Part shown: positions 6,926 to 14,063 of the stretch, in pieces | Layout: each line of letters opens with the position of its first letter | How positions within the stretch are numbered: the first letter of the stretch is position 1 | Assembly: GCA_023389425.1 (NCBI GenBank) | Contig: JAEWEK010000013.1 | Location: 1-17,214, forward strand | Length of the DNA stretch: 17,214 nt | Direction: 5' to 3' | Source: Pseudomonadota bacterium | GTDB lineage: Bacteria; Pseudomonadota; Gammaproteobacteria; Burkholderiales; Burkholderiaceae_D | Made by a program: the position numbers and the translations under genes | The notes under the pieces: model-generated | What the model saw: only the letters and a program-made list of their open reading frames with translations | Databases searched by the model: none | What the model was told of the DNA's origin: nothing

Positions 6926-6957
6926 GTTCCGGCAAATCCTAGCAGAACTGCCGGAAC
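6926..6957 (-). terminator. Possible stem-loop terminator of the thioredoxin-like/TonB gene cluster
   Basis: The 9-bp perfect arms GTTCCGGCA (6926-6934) and TGCCGGAAC (6949-6957) flank a 14-base loop, nine bases past the stop of the thioredoxin-like gene. On the minus strand the stem is followed by only ATTT, so this is a weak intrinsic terminator or a 3' stabilising hairpin. Confidence 0.4.
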
Positions 6958-6966
6958 CCGGCGCGA

Positions 6967-7446
6967 TTATTGTCGACCCAGGAATTTATCGATCACCGCC
7001 GGGGTAATCGCGCCCGAATATGCCACCCGTTCGCCTTTCGCATTGAACCAGTAACTGCGCGGCATTTCGCCGTGCCAGCTGCGGTCGATAACATAGCGCA
7101 GGCGTTCCGGCGGCAGGTCGCCGAACGCCCAGTTATTCTTGTCCAATCCAAGCCGGGCCAGGCGCTTGTTCATCGCCGGCGCGGTCTCCGGATCATTCAC
7201 CGGATCGGTCGATACCGTCACCACATTCAGGTTCTTACGGTGCCGCATTTCCTTCGACAGCACGTCCAGGCTGGTCAGGCAGAATTCGCAGTCGAGCGAC
7301 CAGAGTACCAATACGAACGGTTTCCCCTTTTGGCCATCGACGATCTGCTGCATGGTGCCCGGCGCGAAAGCCTGCATCGGGCCGGCGGCCGCGACGGACG
7401 TGAGCGCGGTCAGCGCCAGCGCGGCAAGGAATTTACTGCTCATCAT
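6967..7446 (-). CDS. Exported thioredoxin-like (TlpA/redoxin-type) protein
   Basis: This 159-residue protein has a signal peptide (about residues 1-21, ending SVAAAG). A thioredoxin fold follows: strand PFVLVLWSLDCEFC with active-site C53-E-F-C56, the VVTVSTDP strand, and the cis-Pro loop GEMPRSYWF (P129). TlpA-like proteins reduce or exchange disulfides in periplasmic proteins, for example those involved in metal-site assembly. The start is ATG 7446, or the adjacent ATG 7443. The ribosome site GAGGAC overlaps the stop of the upstream beta-propeller gene (6-base gap), so the two are very likely cotranscribed. In this context it could keep the cysteine-rich motifs of the beta-propeller reduced; that is inference from neighbourhood. 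Confidence 0.87.
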   Translation of the reverse strand: MMSSKFLAALALTALTSVAAAGPMQAFAPGTMQQIVDGQKGKPFVLVLWSLDCEFCLTSLDVLSKEMRHRKNLNVVTVSTDPVNDPETAPAMNKRLARLGLDKNNWAFGDLPPERLRYVIDRSWHGEMPRSYWFNAKGERVAYSGAITPAVIDKFLGRQ

Positions 7447-7452
7447 ATGTCC

Positions 7453-8634
7453 TCATATGGCAGGAAGGACGCGCACGCCCTCGTCCTGCGTGCGCCAGAC
7501 CAGCACGATGCCGGACGGTGTGCGCAGCAAGTGCGGGTGATCGGAATTGGCGGCGGTGCGCGCCAGCGTTTTCTCTTGCCAGGTCCTGCCGCCATCGGCG
7601 GAATGGCGCAGCAGGATGGCCGTGGCTTCGCCGTCGAACTGCTTCCAGACGATGGCGATGTGGGCGCCATCGACGGCCACGTCGGCGTGCTCGGCCTGGT
7701 CCGAACCCAGCCGCACCGGCTTGCCCGGTTTGCCGGAGGGCGGGGCGCTGGCGTAGAACACGCCACCCTGCGCGCGAGTCACGTCGAACCACACCTGGTG
7801 GCGGGTGCCGTCGGCGGCGAAGGCGAGGCCGGGGCCGTGGTGCGGGCAGGCGTCGATGTGCCAGTCGTCGAAGGTGGCGCGCACCGGCTCGGCCGGCTTG
7901 CCGTCGGCGCTGAGCGGGGCGATGGCATGGTCGCGCACGTTCTTGCCGTACACGGCGCGGTACAGCGCGACCGGCGTGCCGGCCGGGTCCAGCGCGAGCG
8001 CGATGCGGCAGCATTCGCAGCTGTGGTCGGCCAGTTTGTAGTCGCCCTTGAAGCTGGCACCGGCGTCGTCCGACCCCGCGTAGTAGACCGCGGCGCCGGC
8101 GTAGGGCTGCTTGCGCGCGCGTGCCGCCTCGGCGTCGCGCTTGTCGATCCAGCTCACGTACACCCGCCCGCTGCGGTCGACGATCAGCGAATCGAAGCGG
8201 TGGGTGGCGATCGCGCGGTCGGCGTGCACCGTGGCCGGCGCCGAAAAGCTCTTGCCGCCGTCGAGCGAGCGCGCGAAGCGGATCGCGCCGGTGTAGGGCT
8301 TGCCGAGCGGATGGGTATAGCTGACGTAGACCTGCCCCGCGGGGCCGAAGGCGATCTTCGGTGCGCTTTCGCCGGCGGCCTCGATGGTCTCGGGCTCCTG
8401 CTGCACGCGCTGCGGCGCCGACCAGGTCTTGCCCATGTCGGTAGTCGATTGCAGCACGACGTACGCCCCCTGCGAGGCCGGCTCCGTGCGGGCGATCCAC
8501 AGGCGGCCCTGCGGGTCCACCGCGGCCGAGGTGCCGAGGCTGGCGTCGCGGCCGGGGTGATGATGGCCCTGGGCCAAGGCCGCGCCGCTGCCGGCGAGCA
8601 GGGCGAGGGCGAGGAAGCTGTGTTGGATGGTCAT
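7453..8634 (-). CDS. Exported Asp-box (BNR/sialidase-like) beta-propeller with Cys/His motifs
   Basis: This is a 393-residue protein with a signal peptide (residues about 1-21, SGAALA). Four Asp-box repeats of the S-x-D-x-G-x-[TS]-[WF] type are visible: STTDMGKTW (63-71), SLDGGKSF (123-130), SDDAGASF (188-195) and SADGGRTW (345-352). This predicts a six-bladed sialidase-like propeller. The catalytic Arg triad, Tyr and FRIP motif of true sialidases are not recognisable, so glycosidase activity is unlikely. Unusual are HSCECC (204-209), ACPHHG (262-267) and a predicted mature N-terminus Q-G-H-H-H, all potential metal ligands. Ten bases separate it from the TonB receptor upstream and six from the thioredoxin-like gene downstream. 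A metal-binding or metal-shuttling role in the periplasm is inferred. Confidence 0.82.
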   Translation of the reverse strand: MTIQHSFLALALLAGSGAALAQGHHHPGRDASLGTSAAVDPQGRLWIARTEPASQGAYVVLQSTTDMGKTWSAPQRVQQEPETIEAAGESAPKIAFGPAGQVYVSYTHPLGKPYTGAIRFARSLDGGKSFSAPATVHADRAIATHRFDSLIVDRSGRVYVSWIDKRDAEAARARKQPYAGAAVYYAGSDDAGASFKGDYKLADHSCECCRIALALDPAGTPVALYRAVYGKNVRDHAIAPLSADGKPAEPVRATFDDWHIDACPHHGPGLAFAADGTRHQVWFDVTRAQGGVFYASAPPSGKPGKPVRLGSDQAEHADVAVDGAHIAIVWKQFDGEATAILLRHSADGGRTWQEKTLARTAANSDHPHLLRTPSGIVLVWRTQDEGVRVLPAI

Positions 8635-8644
8635 GGCGATGGCC

Positions 8645-10864
8645 TCAGAAGCGTGCGCGGACGCCGGCGTTGACGGTGCGCGGCGCCGATAAAACCTGAT
8701 TGTACGGCTGGCCGACGGCGTATGCCGACTCGCCGTAGCGGCGGCCAGCCAGGTTGCTCACGCCGAGGAACAGATTGCTGCGCTGGTTCAGCACGTAGTC
8801 GACGCTGGCGTTGGCGATCACGGTGCCGCCCTGGCCGAAGCGCGTGGTGGCGTTGTTGCTGGTGGTGTCGAGCAGCATCGGGCCGGTGTAGCGCAGCTCC
8901 GCGTAGCTGCGCCAGCGGCGGTCCGGCCTCCACGTGGCCGACAGCAGCGCCGCGTGGCGCGGCACGCCCACCAGCTGCACGTGCAGCGGATCGGTCACCA
9001 CCGCGCCGTGGTGGGTGAGGACGCTGTCGGTGCGAGTGTACCAGGCGTCGAAGGCCAGCAGTTCGTTGACGCGCCAGCTGGCCACGGCCTCGATGCCGAA
9101 GGAGCGGCCGTCCTGGTCGTTGGTGTAGTACTTGGCCGAGCCGCCGCAACCCGGCAGGCCCGCGGCGCCGCAGATCGCCTGCACCTGGGCCGGCGCAGCG
9201 GCGCCGGAGGCCGTGTAGGTGGCGATCATGTTGCGGATGTTGTACATGAAGTAGCCCAGGCTCGCCGTGAGGCCGCCGCGGCGCCAGTCGGTGCCCGCTT
9301 CCCAGCCGCGCAGGTCTTCCGGCTTGAGGTCGGGATTGGCGATGGTGGTGCTGGTGCCGGTGCCGAAGGTGCGCGTCAGGTTGTTGAAGCCGGGCGCGCG
9401 GAATGCCTTGTATGCGGCCGCGCGCAGCGACCACGCATCGCTCAGCGCATAGCGCGCCGATACGCTGGGATCGAAGGCGGTGCGCGAGGCGTCCGGCAGC
9501 GCGCCGCCAGTCTGCACGCCGCTGGCCAGGGTACGGGTGTTGCTGCGCCGGCCGATGTCGTAGCGGTCGACGCGCGCGCTGACCGTGATGTCGAGCGCGT
9601 CGATGGGCAGGTATTTAGCTTGCGTGAACAGGCCCGTGAAAGTCTGGCGGCCGGCGCCGGCGGTGGAACTGTCGAAGCGGCCCTGCGGCGCGCCCGGCGA
9701 CACCGGCGTGTTGTAGAACCATTCGCTGTCGCTGGCCGACAGGCGGCGATAGTCGAGGCCGCCCTGCAGCTCGTACACGGGAGAACCGGTGTGCAGCGAG
9801 TACAGCAGGGAAGCGCCCTGTTCGCGGTAGCGCAGCGCGCCTTGCTGGCTGAAGTACTGGACCACGCTGGCGTTCACCTTGTCCGGCGTCAGCGCCGCGC
9901 TGGTGCTGGTCAGGCAGCTCGTGCCGCCCTGGTAGTAGCAGCTGTTGCCGTTGAGCTTGTCGAAACGCAGGTACTGCGCCCAGGCGCTGGCCTGCACCCG
10001 GTCGCGGTTCGGCAGAACGTGTTCGAGCTGGGCCGCGAAGTCCGGGCTTTTCTGCAGGTTGCGGCCATACAGGTAGCCGATCTGCTGGTCCTGGATGTGG
10101 TAGCCGAAGCGCACATAGCCCTTGGTCTGCGGCGACAGCGTGAGGTCGGCCTTCAGCAGCAGGTTGCGGTTGTCGGCCGCGGTCGGGCGCTTCTGGGGGA
10201 AACGGTACAGCCACTCGCCGGGCGTGGCCTGGTAGCCATCCGTGTGCGAGGCGTCGGCGAACAGCGACAGGCCCAGCACGCTCGACACCGCGAACGACTT
10301 GCCGACGGACAGGCGCGCCGTGCCATCGCTGCCGCCGCTCGCGCTCAGCTGGCCTGCATCGTCGCGCGCCTGGCGTGTGACGATGTTGACGACGCCGGCC
10401 ACGGCCATATTGCCCCACAGGCTGGAACTGCCGCCGCGAACGATCTCGACGCGTTCGATGCTCGACAGCGGCACCTTGAACCACTGCGTGGTCAGGAAGA
10501 AGGGATCGTGGATCGGCACGCCGTCGAGCAGCACCAGTACCTTGGCGTTGCCGAGGCCGCGCATTTTGGTCTGCTGGCCGGTCGGGTCCGACAGTGCGGC
10601 CGGCAGCGCCGTGAAATTCATGCCGGGCACGTTGCGCAGCAACTGGTCGAGGGTCTGCGCCGGCGACTTGTCGATGTCTTCGCGCGACACGACGGTGGTA
10701 TGCAGCGGCATTTCCTGCAGCCGGGTCATGCTGCGGCTGGCGCTGATGATCACGGTCGGCGGGACGTCGTCGCCGTCGGCGGCGTGGGCCGGCAGGGCCG
10801 CCAGCAGCGCCGTGGCGAGCGGCAGCAGCCGCAAGACGGCGTGGGAATTCCTGTTCTTGTTCAT
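8645..10864 (-). CDS. TonB-dependent outer-membrane receptor (BtuB/OprC-like size)
   Basis: This 739-residue protein starts at ATG 10864 with signal peptide MNKNRNSHAV... ending LPAHAA. The frame is open further upstream, but the extra residues are Arg-rich and do not fit an export signal. A TonB-box-like PPTVIISA lies at 35-42. The plug domain follows (TVVSREDIDKSPAQTLDQLL, MRGLGNAKVLVLLDGVPI, IERVEIVRGGSSSLWGNMAVAGVVNIVT). The rest is a 22-strand barrel ending in the terminal aromatic pattern AGVRARF. Two Cys pairs (SCYYQGGTSC and CGAAGLPGC) lie in regions likely to be outer loops. Substrate is not given by sequence; neighbours point to a metal. No cobalamin riboswitch is recognisable in the 104 bases upstream. 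Confidence 0.92.
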   Translation of the reverse strand: MNKNRNSHAVLRLLPLATALLAALPAHAADGDDVPPTVIISASRSMTRLQEMPLHTTVVSREDIDKSPAQTLDQLLRNVPGMNFTALPAALSDPTGQQTKMRGLGNAKVLVLLDGVPIHDPFFLTTQWFKVPLSSIERVEIVRGGSSSLWGNMAVAGVVNIVTRQARDDAGQLSASGGSDGTARLSVGKSFAVSSVLGLSLFADASHTDGYQATPGEWLYRFPQKRPTAADNRNLLLKADLTLSPQTKGYVRFGYHIQDQQIGYLYGRNLQKSPDFAAQLEHVLPNRDRVQASAWAQYLRFDKLNGNSCYYQGGTSCLTSTSAALTPDKVNASVVQYFSQQGALRYREQGASLLYSLHTGSPVYELQGGLDYRRLSASDSEWFYNTPVSPGAPQGRFDSSTAGAGRQTFTGLFTQAKYLPIDALDITVSARVDRYDIGRRSNTRTLASGVQTGGALPDASRTAFDPSVSARYALSDAWSLRAAAYKAFRAPGFNNLTRTFGTGTSTTIANPDLKPEDLRGWEAGTDWRRGGLTASLGYFMYNIRNMIATYTASGAAAPAQVQAICGAAGLPGCGGSAKYYTNDQDGRSFGIEAVASWRVNELLAFDAWYTRTDSVLTHHGAVVTDPLHVQLVGVPRHAALLSATWRPDRRWRSYAELRYTGPMLLDTTSNNATTRFGQGGTVIANASVDYVLNQRSNLFLGVSNLAGRRYGESAYAVGQPYNQVLSAPRTVNAGVRARF

Positions 10865-10968
10865 GATTACGATCGATGGTCGGATACGGGCCGCAGGCGC
10901 GCGACAGCGTCGCCCGCACACGGTTCGGGATCGTCAGGCGGCGCGATGGCGGCCGCGATGTGGCTGGG

Positions 10969-11361
10969 TCAGCCGAGTGCGGGCGGGGCGCGCGAGGGAG
11001 CGACCGTCCAGGCGAACAGCAGGCGGGGGGATTGGTAGAACAGGCGCGGCATCGGACCGGCGCCGGCCGCGGGCAGGGTGGACGCCAGCGGCGAGGGCGG
11101 GATGACGGCGTGCGAGCCGGCATGCAGGCCGCAGTAGCCGCAGTGGCCATTGCCGCCGTGCCCGGCATCGGCAGGGGCGTCGTGGTCGTGGCCAAGGTCG
11201 ACCATGACCATGGTCATGCCTTCGCTGGTGCAGACTTCCACGCCGAGTTCGGCGGCCTGGGCCGCGGGCAGGTGGTTCAGGGCCGGCGCGAACACGGTCA
11301 GCATGATCGCGAACATCGCGATCCACGCCTGTGTTGCCCAAGTTTTACGATGCCTGCCCAT
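10969..11361 (-). CDS. Small His/Cys-rich exported protein (DUF2946-like)
   Basis: This 130-residue protein has a hydrophobic N-terminal segment (AWIAMFAIMLTVFAPALNHL) ending in AQAAE, consistent with a signal peptide or anchor. Shortly after comes VCTSEGMTMV, then the metal-type stretch DLGHDHDAPADAGHGGNGHC and GYCGLHAGSH, with a CGYC pair and many His. A proline-rich tail follows. The length, early VCT motif and late CxYC-H motif match what I remember of DUF2946 proteins, which often stand next to TonB-dependent copper receptors; the function is unproven. It is the first gene of the likely cluster with the TonB receptor, propeller and thioredoxin-like genes, but 104 bases separate it from the receptor. 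A TATAAT lies only seven bases before the ATG, so the mRNA may be leaderless or the true start may be the downstream ATG in AMFAIM. Confidence 0.82.
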   Translation of the reverse strand: MGRHRKTWATQAWIAMFAIMLTVFAPALNHLPAAQAAELGVEVCTSEGMTMVMVDLGHDHDAPADAGHGGNGHCGYCGLHAGSHAVIPPSPLASTLPAAGAGPMPRLFYQSPRLLFAWTVAPSRAPPALG

Positions 11362-11367
11362 GCCGCC

Positions 11368-11373
11368 ATTATA
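11368..11373 (-). promoter_or_regulatory. Consensus -10 (TATAAT) before the DUF2946-like gene
   Basis: On the minus strand TATAAT reads 11373 to 11368, a perfect sigma-70 -10 in otherwise GC-rich DNA. Transcription would begin at about 11361, which is the proposed ATG. No good TTGACA lies 16-18 bases upstream; an AGTGAG is at the right distance and the palindrome at 11395-11410 covers the -35 area. That layout suggests an activator-dependent promoter. Confidence 0.55.
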
Positions 11374-11394
11374 GACCGGGCCGCATTCCCCTCA

Positions 11395-11410
11395 CTTAAC
11401 CAGGGTTAAG
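11395..11410. promoter_or_regulatory. Palindrome CTTAACC-AG-GGTTAAG, candidate operator
   Basis: Perfect 7-bp arms flank a 2-base centre, located between the stop of the 109-residue gene and the promoter of the DUF2946-like gene. Its centre is about 41.5 bases upstream of the start predicted from the TATAAT box, the classical class II activator position. A 2-base loop and lack of a following T run make it a poor terminator. The regulator is unknown. Confidence 0.45.
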
Positions 11411-11413
11411 CAA

Positions 11414-11743
11414 TCAGGCCAGGTGGCGGATGCGCGCCTCGCGCACGAGGTGCTGGATGCGGTGCAGGCAGTCGATGCTGGCGCGGCGCGATGCCGCATC
11501 GACGCCATGGGCGTATTCGCGGGCGATCTGGGTCGCGACCGGGGTGGCGCCGTCGACGTGCTCGCGGAATACCCGGATCAGCGACACCACCGCGTCGTCG
11601 AACACGAAGCGCCAGGCCGCGCCGATGCTGCGCTCGGCCGGCTTGGCGGCGGTGGCGATCTGCTCGAGCTGCCGTTCGGCGCGGCCGATCATCATCCGCA
11701 CCTGCGCCGGCGTGAAATGCTGCTTGTGGGGATTGGTGCTCAC
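11414..11743 (-). CDS. Unknown small helical protein
   Basis: I do not recognise this 109-residue protein. It starts with GTG (11743-11741), overlapping the stop of the upstream 148-residue gene by four bases (GTGA), which implies coupled translation. The sequence is almost entirely amphipathic helix, with no signal peptide or membrane segment. FTPAQVRMMIGRAERQLEQI opens the first helix, followed by AAWRFVFDDAVVSLIRVFREH and a Cys-containing C-terminal helix CLHRIQHLVREARIRHLA. It is basic and could bind RNA, DNA or a partner protein. Codon use matches the neighbours. Confidence 0.7.
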   Translation of the reverse strand: MSTNPHKQHFTPAQVRMMIGRAERQLEQIATAAKPAERSIGAAWRFVFDDAVVSLIRVFREHVDGATPVATQIAREYAHGVDAASRRASIDCLHRIQHLVREARIRHLA

Positions 11744-12126
11744 GCCCCGGCCTTCCTGCCGTAGCGCGTGCCCGGCCGCACCCGCAGCGGCGCCGAGGGC
11801 GGCACCAGCGAGCGGATCTGGGTCAGCGGGCCGAGGTAGGGCGCGGCATCGTCTTCGATACGGCGGGTGCCGCTGTCGTGGGCGCCGTTCAGGAACTGGG
11901 CGATGGCGATCCGCACCAGCGAGCGGTTGCTCAGTTCATACTTCCGCGCGGCATTGCGGTTGTGGTACTCGAAGGTCGCCACTTCGCCGCTGGGCCGGGT
12001 GATTTCCACTTTCTTCGGCAACACGAAACCGTAACGACCGGAAGCCCACAGCCTCACGGTGCAGTAGCCGAATTGTGGTGACATAAAGCTGAAGTTCATG
12101 TGCTCATCGTAAAAGGCGACGAGCAT
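11740..12126 (-). CDS. Unknown small protein, coupled to the 109-residue gene
   Basis: I do not recognise this protein. From the ATG at 12126 it has 128 residues; the frame is also open to a TTG at 12186 (148 residues), and another ATG lies at 12099 (start MNFSFMSPQFGY). None has a strong ribosome site, so the start is uncertain. The N-terminal half looks like a small beta domain with many aromatics (SPQFGYCTVRLWASGRYGFV, then LPKKVEITRPSGEVATFEYH), and the C-terminal part is basic and proline-rich (PPSAPLRVRPGTRYGRK). No signal peptide or transmembrane helix is seen. It overlaps the next gene by four bases, so the two probably act together. Confidence 0.65.
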   Translation of the reverse strand: MLVAFYDEHMNFSFMSPQFGYCTVRLWASGRYGFVLPKKVEITRPSGEVATFEYHNRNAARKYELSNRSLVRIAIAQFLNGAHDSGTRRIEDDAAPYLGPLTQIRSLVPPSAPLRVRPGTRYGRKAGA

Positions 12127-12234
12127 GCGCACGAAACGAAATTGTTCCAAACCGTTACCGGCGAAATTGTCGTTGACGGTGTGCAACCGCGGACGCGGAC
12201 CGTGGCGGCCGCCGTCGCGCCGCCGCGCGCCAGC

Positions 12235-13905
12235 TCAGGACGCCAGCTGCGCGATCTGCGCCTCCAGCACGTCGATGCTGGCCGGCTTGGTCAGGTGCGC
12301 ATCGAAGCCGGCCGCGCGCGTCTCGCGCCGGTCCTGCTCGGTGCCCCAGCCGGTCAGGGCGATCAGCTTCAGGCCGGCCAGTCCCGCCTGCTGGCGCAGG
12401 GCGCGCGCCAGCGCCAGTCCGCTCATGCCGGGCAGGCCAATGTCCAGCACCGCCAGCTCGGGCCGGAATGCGGCCGCCTGCGCCAGCGCGTGCTGGGCGT
12501 CGTAGGCGACCAGGACGTCGTGCCCTTCGAGCTGCAGGATCTGGCCCAGCATGTCGGCGGCGTCGACATTGTCGTCGACGATCAGTATCCGCATCGCGCG
12601 CGGCGCCGCGCCGACCGCCGGCGCATCGATGGCATGCGGCGGCGGCGCGCGCAACGGCAGCAGCAGGGTGAAGGTCGACCCCTGGCCGTCGCCGGCGCTG
12701 TGCAGCCGCAAGCTGCCGCCATGCTTTTCGGCGAGGCGCCTGGCCAGGTTCAGTCCGATCCCCAAACCGCCGCCCGCCAGCGCGCTGCCGGCGCCGGCCT
12801 GGCTGAACATGTCGAACACGTGCTGCTGGGCCTCGGCCGCGATGCCGATGCCGTTGTCGGCGACCTCGATGCGGGCCTGGCCGCCTTCGCGCGTCACTTT
12901 CAGGCTGATGCTGCCGTGTTCCGGCGTGTACTTGGCGGCGTTGGTCAGCAGGTTGGAAATCACCTGCACCAGGCGGTTGGCGTCGGCGTCCAGCCACATC
13001 GGTTCGGAACCGGCCTCCTGGCGGAATACGTGGTGGCGCGCGTGGATCAAGGGCAGCGCGGCCTCGGTTGCGCCCTGCAGCACGTCCTGCAGCAGCACCG
13101 GCGCCAGCTTCAGCTCGATCTTGCCGGAGGTGACGCGGGCCAGGTCGAGCAGGTCGTCCACCAGGTGCACCAGGTGGTCCACCTGGCGCGTCATGATCGC
13201 GCGCGCCTTGCCCAGGTTGGCGCCGTCCGGCGACAGGCGCATCAGTTCGAGGCTGGCGCGGATCGGCGCCAGCGGATTGCGCAGCTCGTGGGCGAGGGTA
13301 GCGAGGAATTCGTGCTGGCGCAGGTTGGCGCGGGCCAGGTCTTCGGCCAGCTGGCGCAGCGCCTCGTCGCGGTGGCGGCGCTCGGTCACGTCGCTGAACA
13401 GCAGCGCGACCTGGCCCTTGCCGGCCGGTCCGACGCGCGCCGCCGCCACGTCGAACCAGGCGTCGAGCGCCTGCGAATAGTCGGTGCGCTGCAGCGCTTC
13501 GCCCGTGCGCGCCACCTCGGCAAATTGCGCCACCCAGTCGAGGTTGGGCTGGTCCACGACCTCGCGCAATGTCTTGCCCACGACATCGTGCAGGTGTGTG
13601 ATGCGACCCATTGCGGGATTGACTTCGAGGAAGCGGAAATCGTGGGGTTGGCCGTCGGCGTCGTCCAGCATTTCGATCACCGCGAAACCCTGTTCGATCG
13701 AATTGAACAGCGCGCGGTAACGCTCCTCGCTGCGGCGCAGGGCTTCCTCGCGCCGCTGGAACTCGGCGCTGTCGGGAATGACGCAGTTGTCGGCCTCGCC
13801 GGTCCAGCGGTAGCTGCCGTCCGGCTGGAATCGGAATTCGTAGCCGCCCTGCGTGTGGGCGCCGACGGCCTGCCGTGCGTAGGAAAACTGTTCGAGCACA
13901 CCCAT
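12235..13905 (-). CDS. Soluble PAS-domain hybrid sensor histidine kinase/response regulator
   Basis: This 556-residue protein starts at ATG 13905, with GGAGGG eight to nine bases upstream; an upstream in-frame GTG at 13938 is less likely. No transmembrane segment is present, so it is cytosolic. An N-terminal stretch of about 50 residues (GGYEFRFQPDGSYRWTGEAD) precedes a short coiled coil. A PAS domain follows at about 58-175 (RYRALFNSIEQGFAVIEML ... FSDVTERR). The kinase core has H206 in LAHELRNPLAPI, the N-box TNAAKYTPEHG, DNGIGIA and GGGLGIGLNLARR. A receiver domain (about 437-553) has DD in LIVDDNVDAAD, phosphoacceptor D488 in LDIGLPGMSG, and K540 in LTKPAS. There is no output domain, so a separate phosphotransfer partner is expected. 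The gene converges with nothing; it runs with its neighbours on the minus strand. Confidence 0.93.
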   Translation of the reverse strand: MGVLEQFSYARQAVGAHTQGGYEFRFQPDGSYRWTGEADNCVIPDSAEFQRREEALRRSEERYRALFNSIEQGFAVIEMLDDADGQPHDFRFLEVNPAMGRITHLHDVVGKTLREVVDQPNLDWVAQFAEVARTGEALQRTDYSQALDAWFDVAAARVGPAGKGQVALLFSDVTERRHRDEALRQLAEDLARANLRQHEFLATLAHELRNPLAPIRASLELMRLSPDGANLGKARAIMTRQVDHLVHLVDDLLDLARVTSGKIELKLAPVLLQDVLQGATEAALPLIHARHHVFRQEAGSEPMWLDADANRLVQVISNLLTNAAKYTPEHGSISLKVTREGGQARIEVADNGIGIAAEAQQHVFDMFSQAGAGSALAGGGLGIGLNLARRLAEKHGGSLRLHSAGDGQGSTFTLLLPLRAPPPHAIDAPAVGAAPRAMRILIVDDNVDAADMLGQILQLEGHDVLVAYDAQHALAQAAAFRPELAVLDIGLPGMSGLALARALRQQAGLAGLKLIALTGWGTEQDRRETRAAGFDAHLTKPASIDVLEAQIAQLAS

Positions 13906-13977
13906 GAAACATGCCCTCCGATCATGCGCGGTTCGCACCGGCGCATGAGTAGGCTACAAGCCACTGTCGGGGTCTAC

Positions 13978-14002
13978 TGTGCGCTTGTGCACATTGTGCG
14001 CA
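13978..14002. promoter_or_regulatory. Three iterated TGTGCrCw octamers upstream of the PAS hybrid kinase
   Basis: TGTGCGCT (13978-13985), TGTGCACA (13986-13993) and TGTGCGCA (13995-14002) lie in tandem about 75-95 bases before the kinase start. The middle copy is palindromic. The 158-base gap between the two hybrid-kinase genes is otherwise without a recognisable gene. It could be a multi-site regulator-binding region; no regulator is suggested by the sequence. Confidence 0.3.
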
Positions 14003-14063
14003 TGCTGCTGGGCCACGGGCGGCATTGCACAGGCGGATGTTCACTGCCCTCAGGCAAACTGCC

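Noticed and set aside
10865..10968. Cobalamin riboswitch before the BtuB-sized receptor
   Set aside because: The gap is only 104 bases, follows another gene of the same direction, and shows no B12-box-like sequence.
8954..11038. Very long plus-strand open frame opposite the TonB receptor
   Set aside because: It is antisense to a gene with clear plug and barrel motifs; the translation is low-complexity Ala/Arg/Gly/Val and has no domain. GC-rich codon bias creates such open antisense frames.
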